From positions 124,001-188,000 of the forward strand of contig CAWHFO010000047.1 in the NCBI GenBank assembly GCA_963828215.1: 64,000 nucleotides of DNA, given 5' to 3'. The DNA comes from CAVTJL01 sp963828215 (GTDB lineage Bacteria; Pseudomonadota; Alphaproteobacteria; Geminicoccales; Geminicoccaceae). Positions 9,504-18,037 of the stretch are shown one piece after another (the first letter of the stretch is position 1; every line of letters starts with the position of its first letter). Position numbers and translations under genes: made by a program. Under the pieces are notes generated by a model. It was not told the DNA's origin. It did no database searches and saw only the letters and a list, made by a program, of their open reading frames with translations.

Positions 9504-10671
9504 CTAGGCGCTCGCGCCCCGGAGCGCCTGATCGAGGTCGGCGAACAGGTCGTCCGGATCCTCGATGCCGGTCGACAGGCGCAGCAGGTCCGGCGGGCAG
9601 GGCGATCCCTGGCCCTCGATCGAGGCCCGGTGCTCGATCAGGCTTTCGACGCCGCCCAGCGAGGTCGCGCGTTTCCACAGCTCGACCCGGGCCGCGGTCG
9701 CCACCGCCGCCGCCTCCCCGCCCCGCACGCGAACGCTCAGCATGCCGCCGAACCCGCCGCTCATCTGCCGTCGCGCGATCTCGTGCCCGGGATGGCCGGG
9801 CAACCCCGGATAGAGCACCCCCGCCACGGCTTCGTGCCGGGCCAGGCGCCGGGCCAGCTCCATGGCCGAGGCGCTGGCTGCCTGCACGCGCAGCGGCAGC
9901 GTCCGCATGCCGCGGATCAGGAGAAAGGCCTCGAGCGGACCCAGGATCTGCCCCAGCGTCGACCGGTTGCGCCGGATGCGCTCCCACAGCGCATCGGGAC
10001 GGACGGTCGCCAGCGCGCCCGCCACCACGTCGGAGTGCCCGTTCAGGTACTTCGTCGCCGAATGCATGACGATGTCGGCGCCGTGCTCCAGCGGCCGGGT
10101 GAGCATCGGCGTGGCGCAGGTCGAATTCGACCGCCAGCACCGCCCCGGCCGCATGCGCGATCGCCGCGACCGCCGCGATGTCGGTCAGCGACCAGAGCGG
10201 GTTGGCCGGGGTCTCCACCCAGACCAGCCTCGTCCCGCCCGGCCGCACCGCCGCCCGCACCGCGTCGAGGTCCGCCGTGTCCACGAGGTCCACCTCGAGG
10301 CCCCAGCGGCGACCCTCGGTCACGAGCCAGTTGCGCAGCGCCCAGTACATCACCTTGGGCGCCACCACATGGTCGCCCGGCGAGAGTGCCAGGAGCACGG
10401 CGGTGGCCGCCGACATGCCGGAGCCCAGCAGCATCGCGGCCGCGGCCCCCTCGAGCGCCGCCAGGAGCGCCTCGGCCTCGCGCACCGTCTCGTTGTCCGG
10501 GCGGCCGTAGACGTTGCCGCTGCGGTACTGGTTGTCGGGATCGCGAAGGTAGGTGGTGGTGACGTGAACGGGCGGCACCACGCCGCGGCTGGGCTCGTCG
10601 ATGCGCCCCAGCGCCTGCGCGGCCAGCGTGCGGGCCGTCCAGCCCGGCCGTTCGATCTTGTCGGTGCTCAT
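9504..10671 (-). CDS. Trans-sulfuration (cystathionine synthase/lyase) family PLP enzyme, one +1 frameshift
   Basis: A Cys/Met-metabolism PLP enzyme of about 388 residues after correction. It has the family N-terminus with PPVHVTTTY and YGRPDNETV, the cofactor region LGSGMSAATAVLL, WVETPANPLW, and the Schiff-base lysine in MHSATKYLNGHSD. The two halves are in different frames: an extra A at 10124-10125 turns a GATTC into GAATTC inside the codons for Val-Asp-Ser-Thr. The C-terminal half is complete to the stop at 9504. Whether it is a cystathionine gamma-synthase, beta-lyase or gamma-lyase cannot be decided from motifs. Confidence 0.85.
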
Positions 10672-10756
10672 GATCCGCGGCCTCCAAAGGGTCCCGGGCC
10701 TGCTTCAGAGCCGGGCCCGCCGGCGCGGCCGAGGCGGCGGGCCGGCCGCGAGGCGG

Positions 10757-11515
10757 TCAGGGGATGAACTGCTCCTTGAGGATGCGCTCCTCGAGATTGT
10801 GCTCGGGATCGAACAGGAGCTGGGCCGAGATGGCCCGGTCCTCCCAGACCTCGACCACCGAGACGTCCCGCACCTCCGTATAGTCGGAGACGGCGCCGAC
10901 GGGGCGCTTGCCCGGGTCGACGACGCGGATGGTGAAGCGGGAGCGGCTGGACACGAGCGCGCCCCGCCAGCGGCGGGGCCGGAACGGGCTGATCGGGGTC
11001 ACCGCCAGGAGGTTGGCGCCGATCGGGATGATCGGGCCGTGCGCCGAGAGATTGTAGGCGGTGCTGCCGCCCGGGGTGGCGATGAGCAGCCCGTCGCAGA
11101 CGAGCTGCGGCAGGCGGCAGATCCCGTCGATGTCGATGCTGAGGATCGCCGCCTGGCGGGTCTCGCGGAAAAGGGAGACCTCGTTGATGCCGAGCCCCTC
11201 CTTGATCTCGCCGCTCTGCAGCTCGGCCCGCATCCTGAGCGGATAGAGATCGACCTTCATGGCGGCGGCGATCCGCTCCACCAGCCCGTCCGGCCGATAC
11301 TGGTTCAGCAGGAATCCGACCGTGCCGAGGTTCATCCCGTAGACCGGCCTGTTGCGGTGGAGGATCGCGTGCAGCGTCTCCAGCATGAAGCCGTCGCCGC
11401 CCAGCACCACCACGACGTCGGCCTCCTCGACCGGCACGCCGGGCACCGTCTCGGCGAGCCGCCGCAGCCCCTCGCGCGCCTCGGCCGTGTCGGCGGCCCG
11501 GAAGGCCAGTCTCAA
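10757..11515 (-). CDS. nadK: NAD kinase
   Basis: A 252-residue ATP-NAD kinase that makes NADP. The diagnostic GGDGFML is present in VVVLGGDGFMLETLH near residue 37, and the second conserved region DGLLIATPGGSTAYNLSAHGP follows near residue 140. The first codon of the frame is TTG (11513-11515) and matches family length; no better ATG is seen upstream. Transcribed away from moaA and towards the trans-sulfuration gene. Confidence 0.93.
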   Translation of the reverse strand: MRLAFRAADTAEAREGLRRLAETVPGVPVEEADVVVVLGGDGFMLETLHAILHRNRPVYGMNLGTVGFLLNQYRPDGLVERIAAAMKVDLYPLRMRAELQSGEIKEGLGINEVSLFRETRQAAILSIDIDGICRLPQLVCDGLLIATPGGSTAYNLSAHGPIIPIGANLLAVTPISPFRPRRWRGALVSSRSRFTIRVVDPGKRPVGAVSDYTEVRDVSVVEVWEDRAISAQLLFDPEHNLEERILKEQFIP

Positions 11516-11688
11516 GCGCCCCGGCCCCGGCTGCCCCGCTCCGCCCGCATCGCCCCCTCCGATCGCTCCCCGCCGCCGCTCCCCCCTGTGCGGCGGCCCG
11601 GTGCAGTCTTACATTGTGACCAGCACCCAGGCATAGAGGCGAGGTTGCGGGCGCAGCCTGCCCGGCCTGCCTCGTCGGAGCCCTGCCC

Positions 11689-12682
11689 ATGATCGTCGAC
11701 CCCTTCGGTCGCGAGATCTCGTATGTGCGCGTGTCGCTGACCGACCGGTGCGATTTCCGCTGTGTCTACTGCATGGCGGAGAACATGACCTTCCTGCCCA
11801 AGAAGGACCTGCTGTCGCTCGAGGAGCTGGACCGGCTGGGCGCCGCCTTCGTCGACCTCGGCATCCGCAAGATCCGGCTCACGGGCGGCGAGCCGCTCGT
11901 CCGGCGGAACGTGATGTGGCTGATCCGGGCCATGGGCCGCCACGTCGAGGCCGGTCGGCTCGACGAGCTCACCCTGACGACCAACGGCAGCCAGCTCGAG
12001 CGCTTCGCGGGCGAGCTCGTCCTGGCCGGCGTGCGGCGCAGTCAACGTCTCGCTCGACACGCTCGATGCCACGAAATTCGCCGCCATCACCCGCTGGGGC
12101 AAGCTCGACCGGGTCCTGGCCGGCATCGAGGCGGCGCGGCGGGCGGGCCTTCGCGTCAAGATCAACGTCGTGGCGCTCAAGGGCGTGAACGAGGACGAGA
12201 TCGACCGGATGATCGCCTGGTGCGGCGCCGAGGGCTTCGACCTCACGCTGATCGAGACGATGCCGCTGGGCGAGATCGACGGCGACCGCACCGATCAGTA
12301 TCTGCCGCTGTCGCTCCTCCGCGCCCGCCTCGAGAAGGCGTGGACGCTCGAGGACATTCCCTATCGCACCGGCGGCCCGGCCCGCTATGTCCGGGTCCGG
12401 GAGACCGGCGGGCGGCTCGGCTTCATCACGCCGCTGACGCACAATTTCTGCGAGTCCTGCAATCGTGTCCGGGTCACCTGCACCGGCACCATGTACATGT
12501 GCCTCGGGCAGGAGGACCGCATCGACCTCAGGGCACCGCTCCGCGCCTCGGAGAGCGACGGGCCGCTGCGCCAGGCGATCCTGGACGGCATCGCCCGCAA
12601 GCCCAAGGGCCACGACTTCGTCATCGACCGCCGCCACCAGCGCCCGGCCGTCAGCCGCCACATGAGCGTCACGGGCGGCTGA
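11689..12682 (+). CDS. moaA: GTP 3',8-cyclase MoaA, one +1 frameshift
   Basis: A radical-SAM enzyme for the first step of molybdenum cofactor synthesis, about 330 residues when corrected. The N-terminal cluster motif is CDFRCVYCM and the C-terminal second cluster is CESCNRVRVTCTG with its later cysteine in MYMC. LTGGEPLVRR and TTNGSQLE are typical. The frame breaks at 12037-12041 (CGGCGCAGTCAAC): dropping one base restores Val-Asn-Val-Ser-Leu-Asp-Thr. Stop at 12680-12682, followed 70 bases later by a strong hairpin. The molybdopterin oxidoreductase at 34.5 kb is a potential user of the cofactor. Confidence 0.9.
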
Positions 12683-12753
12683 AGGCCCGACGGCGGCGCG
12701 CCCCCGCCGGCGGGCCAGCCGCTCGCGCCCTGCGTCCCGGTCCGGATCGAACG

Positions 12754-12785
12754 AAGGGCCCCGCGCCTTTCGACGCGGGGCCCTT
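12754..12785. terminator. Bidirectional terminator between moaA and the OmpA-type gene
   Basis: A perfect 12-base inverted repeat, AAGGGCCCCGCG and CGCGGGGCCCTT, with an 8-base loop. It lies between two convergent genes, 71 bases after the moaA stop and 26 bases before the end of the OmpA-type gene on the other strand, so it can serve both. It lacks a long T run on either strand. Confidence 0.7.
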
Positions 12786-12811
12786 ACCTGAACGGTCGGG
12801 TCGTCGGGTGC

Positions 12812-13701
12812 CTACTGGAAGTTGATCTCGACCCGCCGGTTCTGCGGCTCGCGGACCCCGTCCTTGGTCGGCACCCTGAGGTGCGTCTCGCCGAACCAGC
12901 TGATCTTCATCGCGTCGGTCGGCACGCCGAGCTTGGCCAGCGCCGCCGCCACCGACCGCGCCCGCCGCTCCGAGAGCTTCAGGTTGTAGGCGGCGCTGCC
13001 GGAGGTGTCGGTATAGCCGGCCAGCACGAGCTGGGGCGACTTGCCGGCCAGGAAGTCCTTGGCCACCTGCTGGAGCACCTGCTGGGCCACCGGGGTGAGG
13101 TCGGCGCGGTCCCAGGCGAAGAACACGATGTAGGTGCTGGCCGGCTTGGCGAGCGAGGCCTCGACCTTGCCGATGGCGTCCTCGAACTCGCCCTTGCAGC
13201 GGTCGACGCCGGCGGAGCTGCCCCTGGCCGTCTCCCTGAGCCAGCAGTCGAACGCCACCTGGGCGTGGGCGGCGTCGGCGGCATCGGAGCTGCGGCCGCC
13301 GGCCTCGAAGGCGCTCATCATGCGGGCCCGGGCCGCGGTCAGCTCGCTCGCCGACGCCTCCGGCAGCCGGCCATAGAGGTCCAGCATGTCGGGCTGGACA
13401 TTGAGGCCCTTGGCCGAGGCCACCGCCTTGCGGCTGAAATGGGTGATCGCAGGAGAAGTCGACGCCCTTGCTCGAGCTCGTCGACATAGGCGAAATAGCC
13501 GCTCCGCAGCCCCTGCGAGAAGGGCGGGCCCTGCGGCTGCCATCGCGCGCGCCGCGTCCACGTCCACCGCATAGAGATAGCCATCGTCGATGAGGATTCG
13601 GATCGACACCGCCCCGAGACAGATTGCCGTTGTTCGTCGTGCAGGCCGTCACTGACGATTGCAAGCGCACCCAACAGCATCAAACGGAAGATCATCACCA
13701 T
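12812..13701 (-). CDS. OmpA-family lipoprotein, five +1 frameshifts in its 5' third
   Basis: The C-terminal half is an intact OmpA-like peptidoglycan-binding domain (YIVFFAWDRADLTP, AGYTDTSGSAAYNLKLSERRA, ending NRRVEINFQ). The central region (SELTAARARMMSAFE to QVAFDCWLRE) matches OmpA-type outer-membrane proteins of alphaproteobacteria. The N-terminal third is recoverable only by changing frame five times between 13440 and 13660, each time in the same direction (+1): a signal MIFRLMLLGALA, a lipobox ending VTAC, then DDGYLYAVDVDAARA, then FSQGLRSGYFAYVDELEQG, then the intact part. With five bases removed the length is exactly 294 codons plus stop. The start at 13701 has AGGA 8 bases upstream. 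It would tether the outer membrane to peptidoglycan. Either sequence errors or a recent pseudogene. Confidence 0.72.
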
Positions 13702-13907
13702 CGAGGCGTTCCTATCATTCACCTAAGTCGCTATTAGGCCGCCGCCCCGCGGATCAAGTAACGAGCAAACGGAGTCATAGCCGCCGAAACGGTGCCGCCG
13801 ATAACAAGGGAAATCCATAGGCGAATCAAGGGAATTCTGGACGTCCTGAAAGGCCCGGCCGAGCCTGTTGCCGCTTTCCAACGCCGCGTGTGGCGGCCGT
13901 GCGCGCC

Positions 13908-14666
13908 TCACCGGCGGTCGGCCATCGCGGCCAGGGGCTCGCCCCGATGGGCGAGAAAGCTGCGGACGCGATCGAGACGCTCGACGATCCGGCCGAGCAG
14001 GGCCTCGGACGGCTCGCCGATCTCCGCCTCGTGGGCGACGAGGGCCAGATCGGCGGCGCCGAGATTGGCGCTCGCCCCCTTCAGCGCATGCGCCGCCCGC
14101 TGCCAGGCGGCCGGCGCGCCCAGGCCCCGGCGCATCTCCTCGACATAGTGGATGGCGCTCGACAGGAAGAGCGAGCCCAGCTCGCGCTCGAGCTGGGCGT
14201 CGCCATCCGTGAACGAGCTCAGATGGACCATGTCGATCGGGCTGCTCTTCGACGACAAGAGGACCTCCTCGCCCGCGTCGCCGGGCTCGATCTGGGTCAG
14301 CTCGCGGACCGTCTGCACCAGCCGGCCGATGGAGATGGGCTTCTCGAGATAGACCTGCACCCCGGCGCTGCGGCACTCGCGGGCCAGCGCCTCGCGGTCC
14401 CAGGCATCGCCGAAGAGGATGGTCGGCACCCCGTCGCCCGGGGCCGCGGCGTCGCGCAGCTGCCTCGCCAGGCCCGTGCCCGGCCCGTCCGGCAGCTGGA
14501 GCGCGATCATCACCAGCGCGAACCGCGAATGCGCCAGCATGGCGCGCGCCTCGGCCCCGTCGCCCACCACCGAGACGACGTAGCCGAGCTTCGAGAGAAC
14601 CATCCTGATCAGCCCCCGGCTCAGCGCCGGGTCGCCTACGATCAGCACCCGCCGGCCGGTTCTCAT
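13908..14666 (-). CDS. Degenerate receiver domain fused to an HPt domain
   Basis: A 252-residue signalling protein (270 if begun at 14720). Residues 1-125 form a response-regulator receiver fold starting RRVLIVGDPALSRGLI. The expected phosphoacceptor aspartate is missing: the segment reads LVMIALQLPDG where LVLMDxQMPDG is usual, and one of the two acidic pocket residues is Gly. The lysine in VYLEKPIS is kept. The C-terminal part is a histidine phosphotransfer domain with the phosphorylatable His in RAAHALKGASANLG. So the HPt looks active while the receiver looks unable to be phosphorylated. Expected to be cytosolic. No partner kinase is adjacent. Confidence 0.8.
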   Translation of the reverse strand: MRTGRRVLIVGDPALSRGLIRMVLSKLGYVVSVVGDGAEARAMLAHSRFALVMIALQLPDGPGTGLARQLRDAAAPGDGVPTILFGDAWDREALARECRSAGVQVYLEKPISIGRLVQTVRELTQIEPGDAGEEVLLSSKSSPIDMVHLSSFTDGDAQLERELGSLFLSSAIHYVEEMRRGLGAPAAWQRAAHALKGASANLGAADLALVAHEAEIGEPSEALLGRIVERLDRVRSFLAHRGEPLAAMADRR

Positions 14667-14758
14667 GCTGACATGGCCAGCCCGTCCCCACGTCTCTTTG
14701 GCCCCGCCCGGCAGCGACATTCACTGGAAAGGAGAATTTCGTCAAGAATGTTCTACCC

Positions 14759-15686
14759 TTAGGCCTCCTTCCCGGCCCGGCCGGCCTCGGCCAGGGCCAC
14801 GGCCAGCTCCCCCGCCAGACGGGCGTTGGCGAGGATCAGGCTCTCGTTCACGGCGACCGTCCGGCCGCCGCTGCGCCGGGCCAGCTCGGCCAGCAGGAAC
14901 GGCGTCTCGGCCGGGCCGGCGATGCCCCGGCGCCGGGCTTCCGCCAGGGCCGCCTCGACCAGCGCCAGGACCTCGGCGCCGCGGCAGCGCGCTGTCCGAA
15001 GGCGGCGGATTGGCCACGACGACCGCGCTCGGCCAACCCAGCTCCGCCTGGCAGCGCACCAGGCCCGCCAGCGCGGCCAGGCCGTCGACCCGCGGCACGG
15101 GAATGCCCGTCTCCCGGCAATAGAATCCGGGGAGGTCGCCCGTGCCGTAGCCGACCACCGTCACGCCGTTGCTCTCGAGCACCTCGATCGTCCGCGGCAG
15201 GTCGAGCACGATCTTGGCGCCGCTGCAGACGACGGCCAGCGGGCTGCGGCCGAGCTCGGCCAGGTCGGCCGAGACGTCGAGGCTCGCCTCGCCGCCCCGA
15301 TGCACGCCGCCCAGGCCGCCCGTCGCCATCACCCGGATGCCGACCCGGGCCGCGGCGAACATTGTGGCCGCCGCGGTCGTCGCCCCGAGGCCCCTGCCGG
15401 CCATCGCCCGGGCCAGATCCCGCGTCGAGCATTTGAGGACGTCGTCGGCCAGGGCGATCCGCCGGAGGTCGGCCTCGTCGAGCCCGACCTGGAGCCGGCC
15501 CTCGATGACGCCGATGGTCGCAGGCAGCGCCCCGGTGCCGCGCACCTCGGCCTCGATGGCCCGGGCCAGATCGAGATTGCGGGGCCGCGGAATGCCGTGC
15601 GCGATCAGCGTCGTCTCGAGCGCCACGACGGGTGCGCCGCCTTCCAGCGCCCGCGCCAGTGGCCCGCTTGTCATGATGGCCGTCAT
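14759..15686 (-). CDS. psuG: Pseudouridine-5'-phosphate glycosidase, one +1 frameshift
   Basis: Cleaves pseudouridine 5'-phosphate to uracil and ribose 5-phosphate, about 308 residues when corrected. The family start VVALETTLIAHGIPRP, the segment GATTAAATMFAAARVGIRVMATGGLGGVHRG (split here only by my selection) and CSGAKIVLDLPRTIE are clear. The frame changes within GGCGCCGCGG at about 14978-14984, where one extra base separates SDSALPR from AEVLALVEAALAEA; the corrected reading stops at 14759-14761. No psuK kinase gene is adjacent. Confidence 0.88.
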
Positions 15687-15775
15687 TGCGTTTTCCCTCG
15701 GAGGCCAGCATGTATCTCGCCTTCTCCCTGGAACGGCGAGCGATCGAAGGGGCGGGACGAGAGAGACATGCGGCT

Positions 15776-16189
15776 ATGAAGAGCAGCATCGATCATCACG
15801 CAGCGCTGATCTACATCATGGTGCTGGTGTCGGTGGCCGAAGGGCAGATCACCGATGCCGAGCTCGAGGTGATGGGCCGCCTGGTCCGGACGCTGCCCGT
15901 CTTCGCGACCTTCGAGCGCGATCGGGTCGCCGACATCGGCCAGGAATGCGCCGAGCTGCTCCGTCAGGAGGAGGGCCTCGACATCGCCCTCGACCTGATC
16001 GCCAGGGCCCTGCCGGCGCGGCTGCGGGAGACGGCCTATACCCTGGCCTGCGACGTCGCCGCCGCCGACGGCAAGGCGGTCCAGGACGAGCTCCGGCTGC
16101 TCGAGATGATCCGCCACAAGCTCGAGATCGAGCGGCTGGTCGCCGCCGCGATCGAGCGCGCGGCGCAGGCCCGCTACCGGGTGGTCTGA
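15776..16189 (+). CDS. TerB-like (tellurite-resistance B family) cytosolic protein
   Basis: A 137-residue all-helical protein of the TerB-like type. Recognisable features are the opening helix with IYIMVLVSVAEGQITDAELEVM, and the second repeat-like half with ACDVAAADGKAVQDELRLLE; both carry the acidic Asp/Glu metal-binding pattern of TerB. The start at 15776 fits the family start; earlier in-frame codons run through a non-conserved stretch. It ends 16 bases before nnr on the same strand. Function of such stand-alone proteins is not established. Confidence 0.7.
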   Translation: MKSSIDHHAALIYIMVLVSVAEGQITDAELEVMGRLVRTLPVFATFERDRVADIGQECAELLRQEEGLDIALDLIARALPARLRETAYTLACDVAAADGKAVQDELRLLEMIRHKLEIERLVAAAIERAAQARYRVV

Positions 16190-16205
16190 GGGGCGAAGCC
16201 GCCCG

Positions 16206-17702
16206 ATGCCGGCTCCGGCCGTCGCTTCCGACGCGATCCTGCTGCCCCCCCTTGTCATGGCCGCGGTCGACGCAGCGACGATCGCGGGCGGCATCCCCGG
16301 CCTGCGGCTGATGGAGACGGCCGGTCGCGCCGTCACCCGCGCCATCACCGCCGGCTTTCCGCCCCAGCCGACGCTGGTGCTCTGCGGCCCCGGCAACAAT
16401 GGCGGCGACGGCTATGTGGTCGCCCGCCTGCTCGCCGCCGCCGGGTGGCCGGTGCGTGTCGTCTCCCTGGTCGAGCGGACGGCCCTCAAAGGCGACGCGG
16501 CGACCATGGCGGCCGCCTGGGGCGGACCTTTTGCGCTGGCCGCCGCCGGGGACGCCCTCGGCACCGAGGCCCTCGTCGTCGACGCCCTTTTCGGGGCCGG
16601 GCTCAGCCGCCCGCTCGACGGGCCCGCCGCCGCCCTCGCCGAGGGCCTGGCCGGCACCGACAAGAGCGTGGTCGCGGTCGACATTCCTTCGGGCGTCGAC
16701 GGGGCGACCGGCGCGGCGGGCGGGCCGGCCGTGCGCGCCGCCCTGACCGTCACCTTCTGCCGCGCCAAGCCCGGCCACTATCTGCTGCCGGGCCGCCTCC
16801 TGGCCGGCCGCCTCGAGATCGCCGACATCGGCATCCCCGAGGCGATCGTCGCCGACCGTCAGACCGGCCTCTGGCGGAACGTCCCGGACCTCTGGCTGGC
16901 CCGGCTGCCGCAGCGCACCCCCGAGGCGCACAAATACACCTTCGGCCACGCGCTGGTGGTCGGTGGGCCCGCCGCCACGACGGGAGCCGCTCGGCTGGCC
17001 GCCCGCGCCGCGCTCCGTGCCGGCGCGGGCCTCGTGAGCGTCGCCTGCGCCCCCGCCGACCTTTTCGTCTATGCCGCCCATCTCACGGCCGTCATGACCA
17101 AGCCGATCGACGGCCCCGCCGGCCTCGGGGCGCTGCTCGGCGACCGGCGCCTGAGCGCGGCGCTCCTCGGCCCGGGGCTGGGCGTGGGCGAGGCCACCGT
17201 CGCCCTCGTCGGCACGGCCCTCGCCACCGGCAAGCCCGTCGTGCTCGATGCCGATGCCCTGTCGAGCTTCGCCGGTCGGCCCGAGGCGCTCTTTGCGCTC
17301 CTCCACCCGGCCTGTGTCCTGACCCCGCACGACGGCGAGTATGCCCGGCTCTTCCCCGACGCGGGATGCCGCCTCGCCCGCGCCCGGGCCGCCGCGGCCA
17401 GGACCGGCGCCATCATCGTGCTCAAGGGCGGCGACACCGTCGTCGCGGCCCCGGACGGCCGGGCGGCGATCCTGGGCCATGCCCCGCCGGCGCTCGCGAC
17501 CGCCGGGACCGGCGACGTGCTGGCGGGCATCACGCTCGGCCTTCTGGCGCAGGGCGTGCCGGCCTTCGAGGCGGCCGCGGCGGCGGTCTGGCTGCACGCG
17601 GGCGCCGGCGCCCTGGCCGGCGACGGCCTGATCGCCGAGGACCTGGCCGACCTGCTGCCGCGGGTCCGCAGCGGGCTCGCCGGCGCCGCGACAGGCCTCT
17701 GA
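16206..17702 (+). CDS. nnr: Bifunctional NAD(P)H-hydrate epimerase/dehydratase
   Basis: A 498-residue fusion that repairs damaged NAD(P)H. The N-terminal epimerase domain (residues 1-220) carries VLCGPGNNGGDGYVVARLL and VVDALFGAGLSRPLDG. The C-terminal ADP/ATP-dependent dehydratase domain (225-490) carries HKYTFGHALVVGG, LTPHDGEYARL and the nucleotide site ATAGTGDVLAGI. Both domains are complete. Follows the TerB-like gene closely, so the two are probably co-transcribed. Confidence 0.93.
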   Translation: MPAPAVASDAILLPPLVMAAVDAATIAGGIPGLRLMETAGRAVTRAITAGFPPQPTLVLCGPGNNGGDGYVVARLLAAAGWPVRVVSLVERTALKGDAATMAAAWGGPFALAAAGDALGTEALVVDALFGAGLSRPLDGPAAALAEGLAGTDKSVVAVDIPSGVDGATGAAGGPAVRAALTVTFCRAKPGHYLLPGRLLAGRLEIADIGIPEAIVADRQTGLWRNVPDLWLARLPQRTPEAHKYTFGHALVVGGPAATTGAARLAARAALRAGAGLVSVACAPADLFVYAAHLTAVMTKPIDGPAGLGALLGDRRLSAALLGPGLGVGEATVALVGTALATGKPVVLDADALSSFAGRPEALFALLHPACVLTPHDGEYARLFPDAGCRLARARAAAARTGAIIVLKGGDTVVAAPDGRAAILGHAPPALATAGTGDVLAGITLGLLAQGVPAFEAAAAAVWLHAGAGALAGDGLIAEDLADLLPRVRSGLAGAATGL

Positions 17703-18037
17703 GTTCGACGCGACCTTTCTCCCTGTCGTAATTTCTGGTTGAATAGCCTCGGTGGATGTGGCGCGCACGGGGAAGCGGCCCCATGCCGAGCAGCCCGCGG
17801 CAGGAGGCTCGTCCGCGCAGCACCCGCCATCGGCCCTTCGGCGACAAGGACGAGCCGGGCGCCGGCCGTGGGCCGGGCCGGCAGGCTCGCAACGGCGGGC
17901 GGAGGAACGACGGTGATGCCAGGCCGGCTGAGAGGGATCACGGCAGGCGCGCGCGAGGCGAGGCTCGGCCGCGGCGGCGGGTCTCCCGCGCCGGCGGCCG
18001 GGACGGGGTGCTGCGCCCGGTTCCGGTGAGCCCCCGC
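17703..18037. other. Intergenic stretch before the GGDEF-EAL gene
   Basis: 335 bases without a convincing gene. Two open frames cross it but their composition is Arg/Gly-rich and typical of non-coding GC-rich DNA. The start of the stretch (about 17720-17750) is locally less GC-rich and could hold a promoter; I could not find a clear pair of boxes. Confidence 0.4.
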
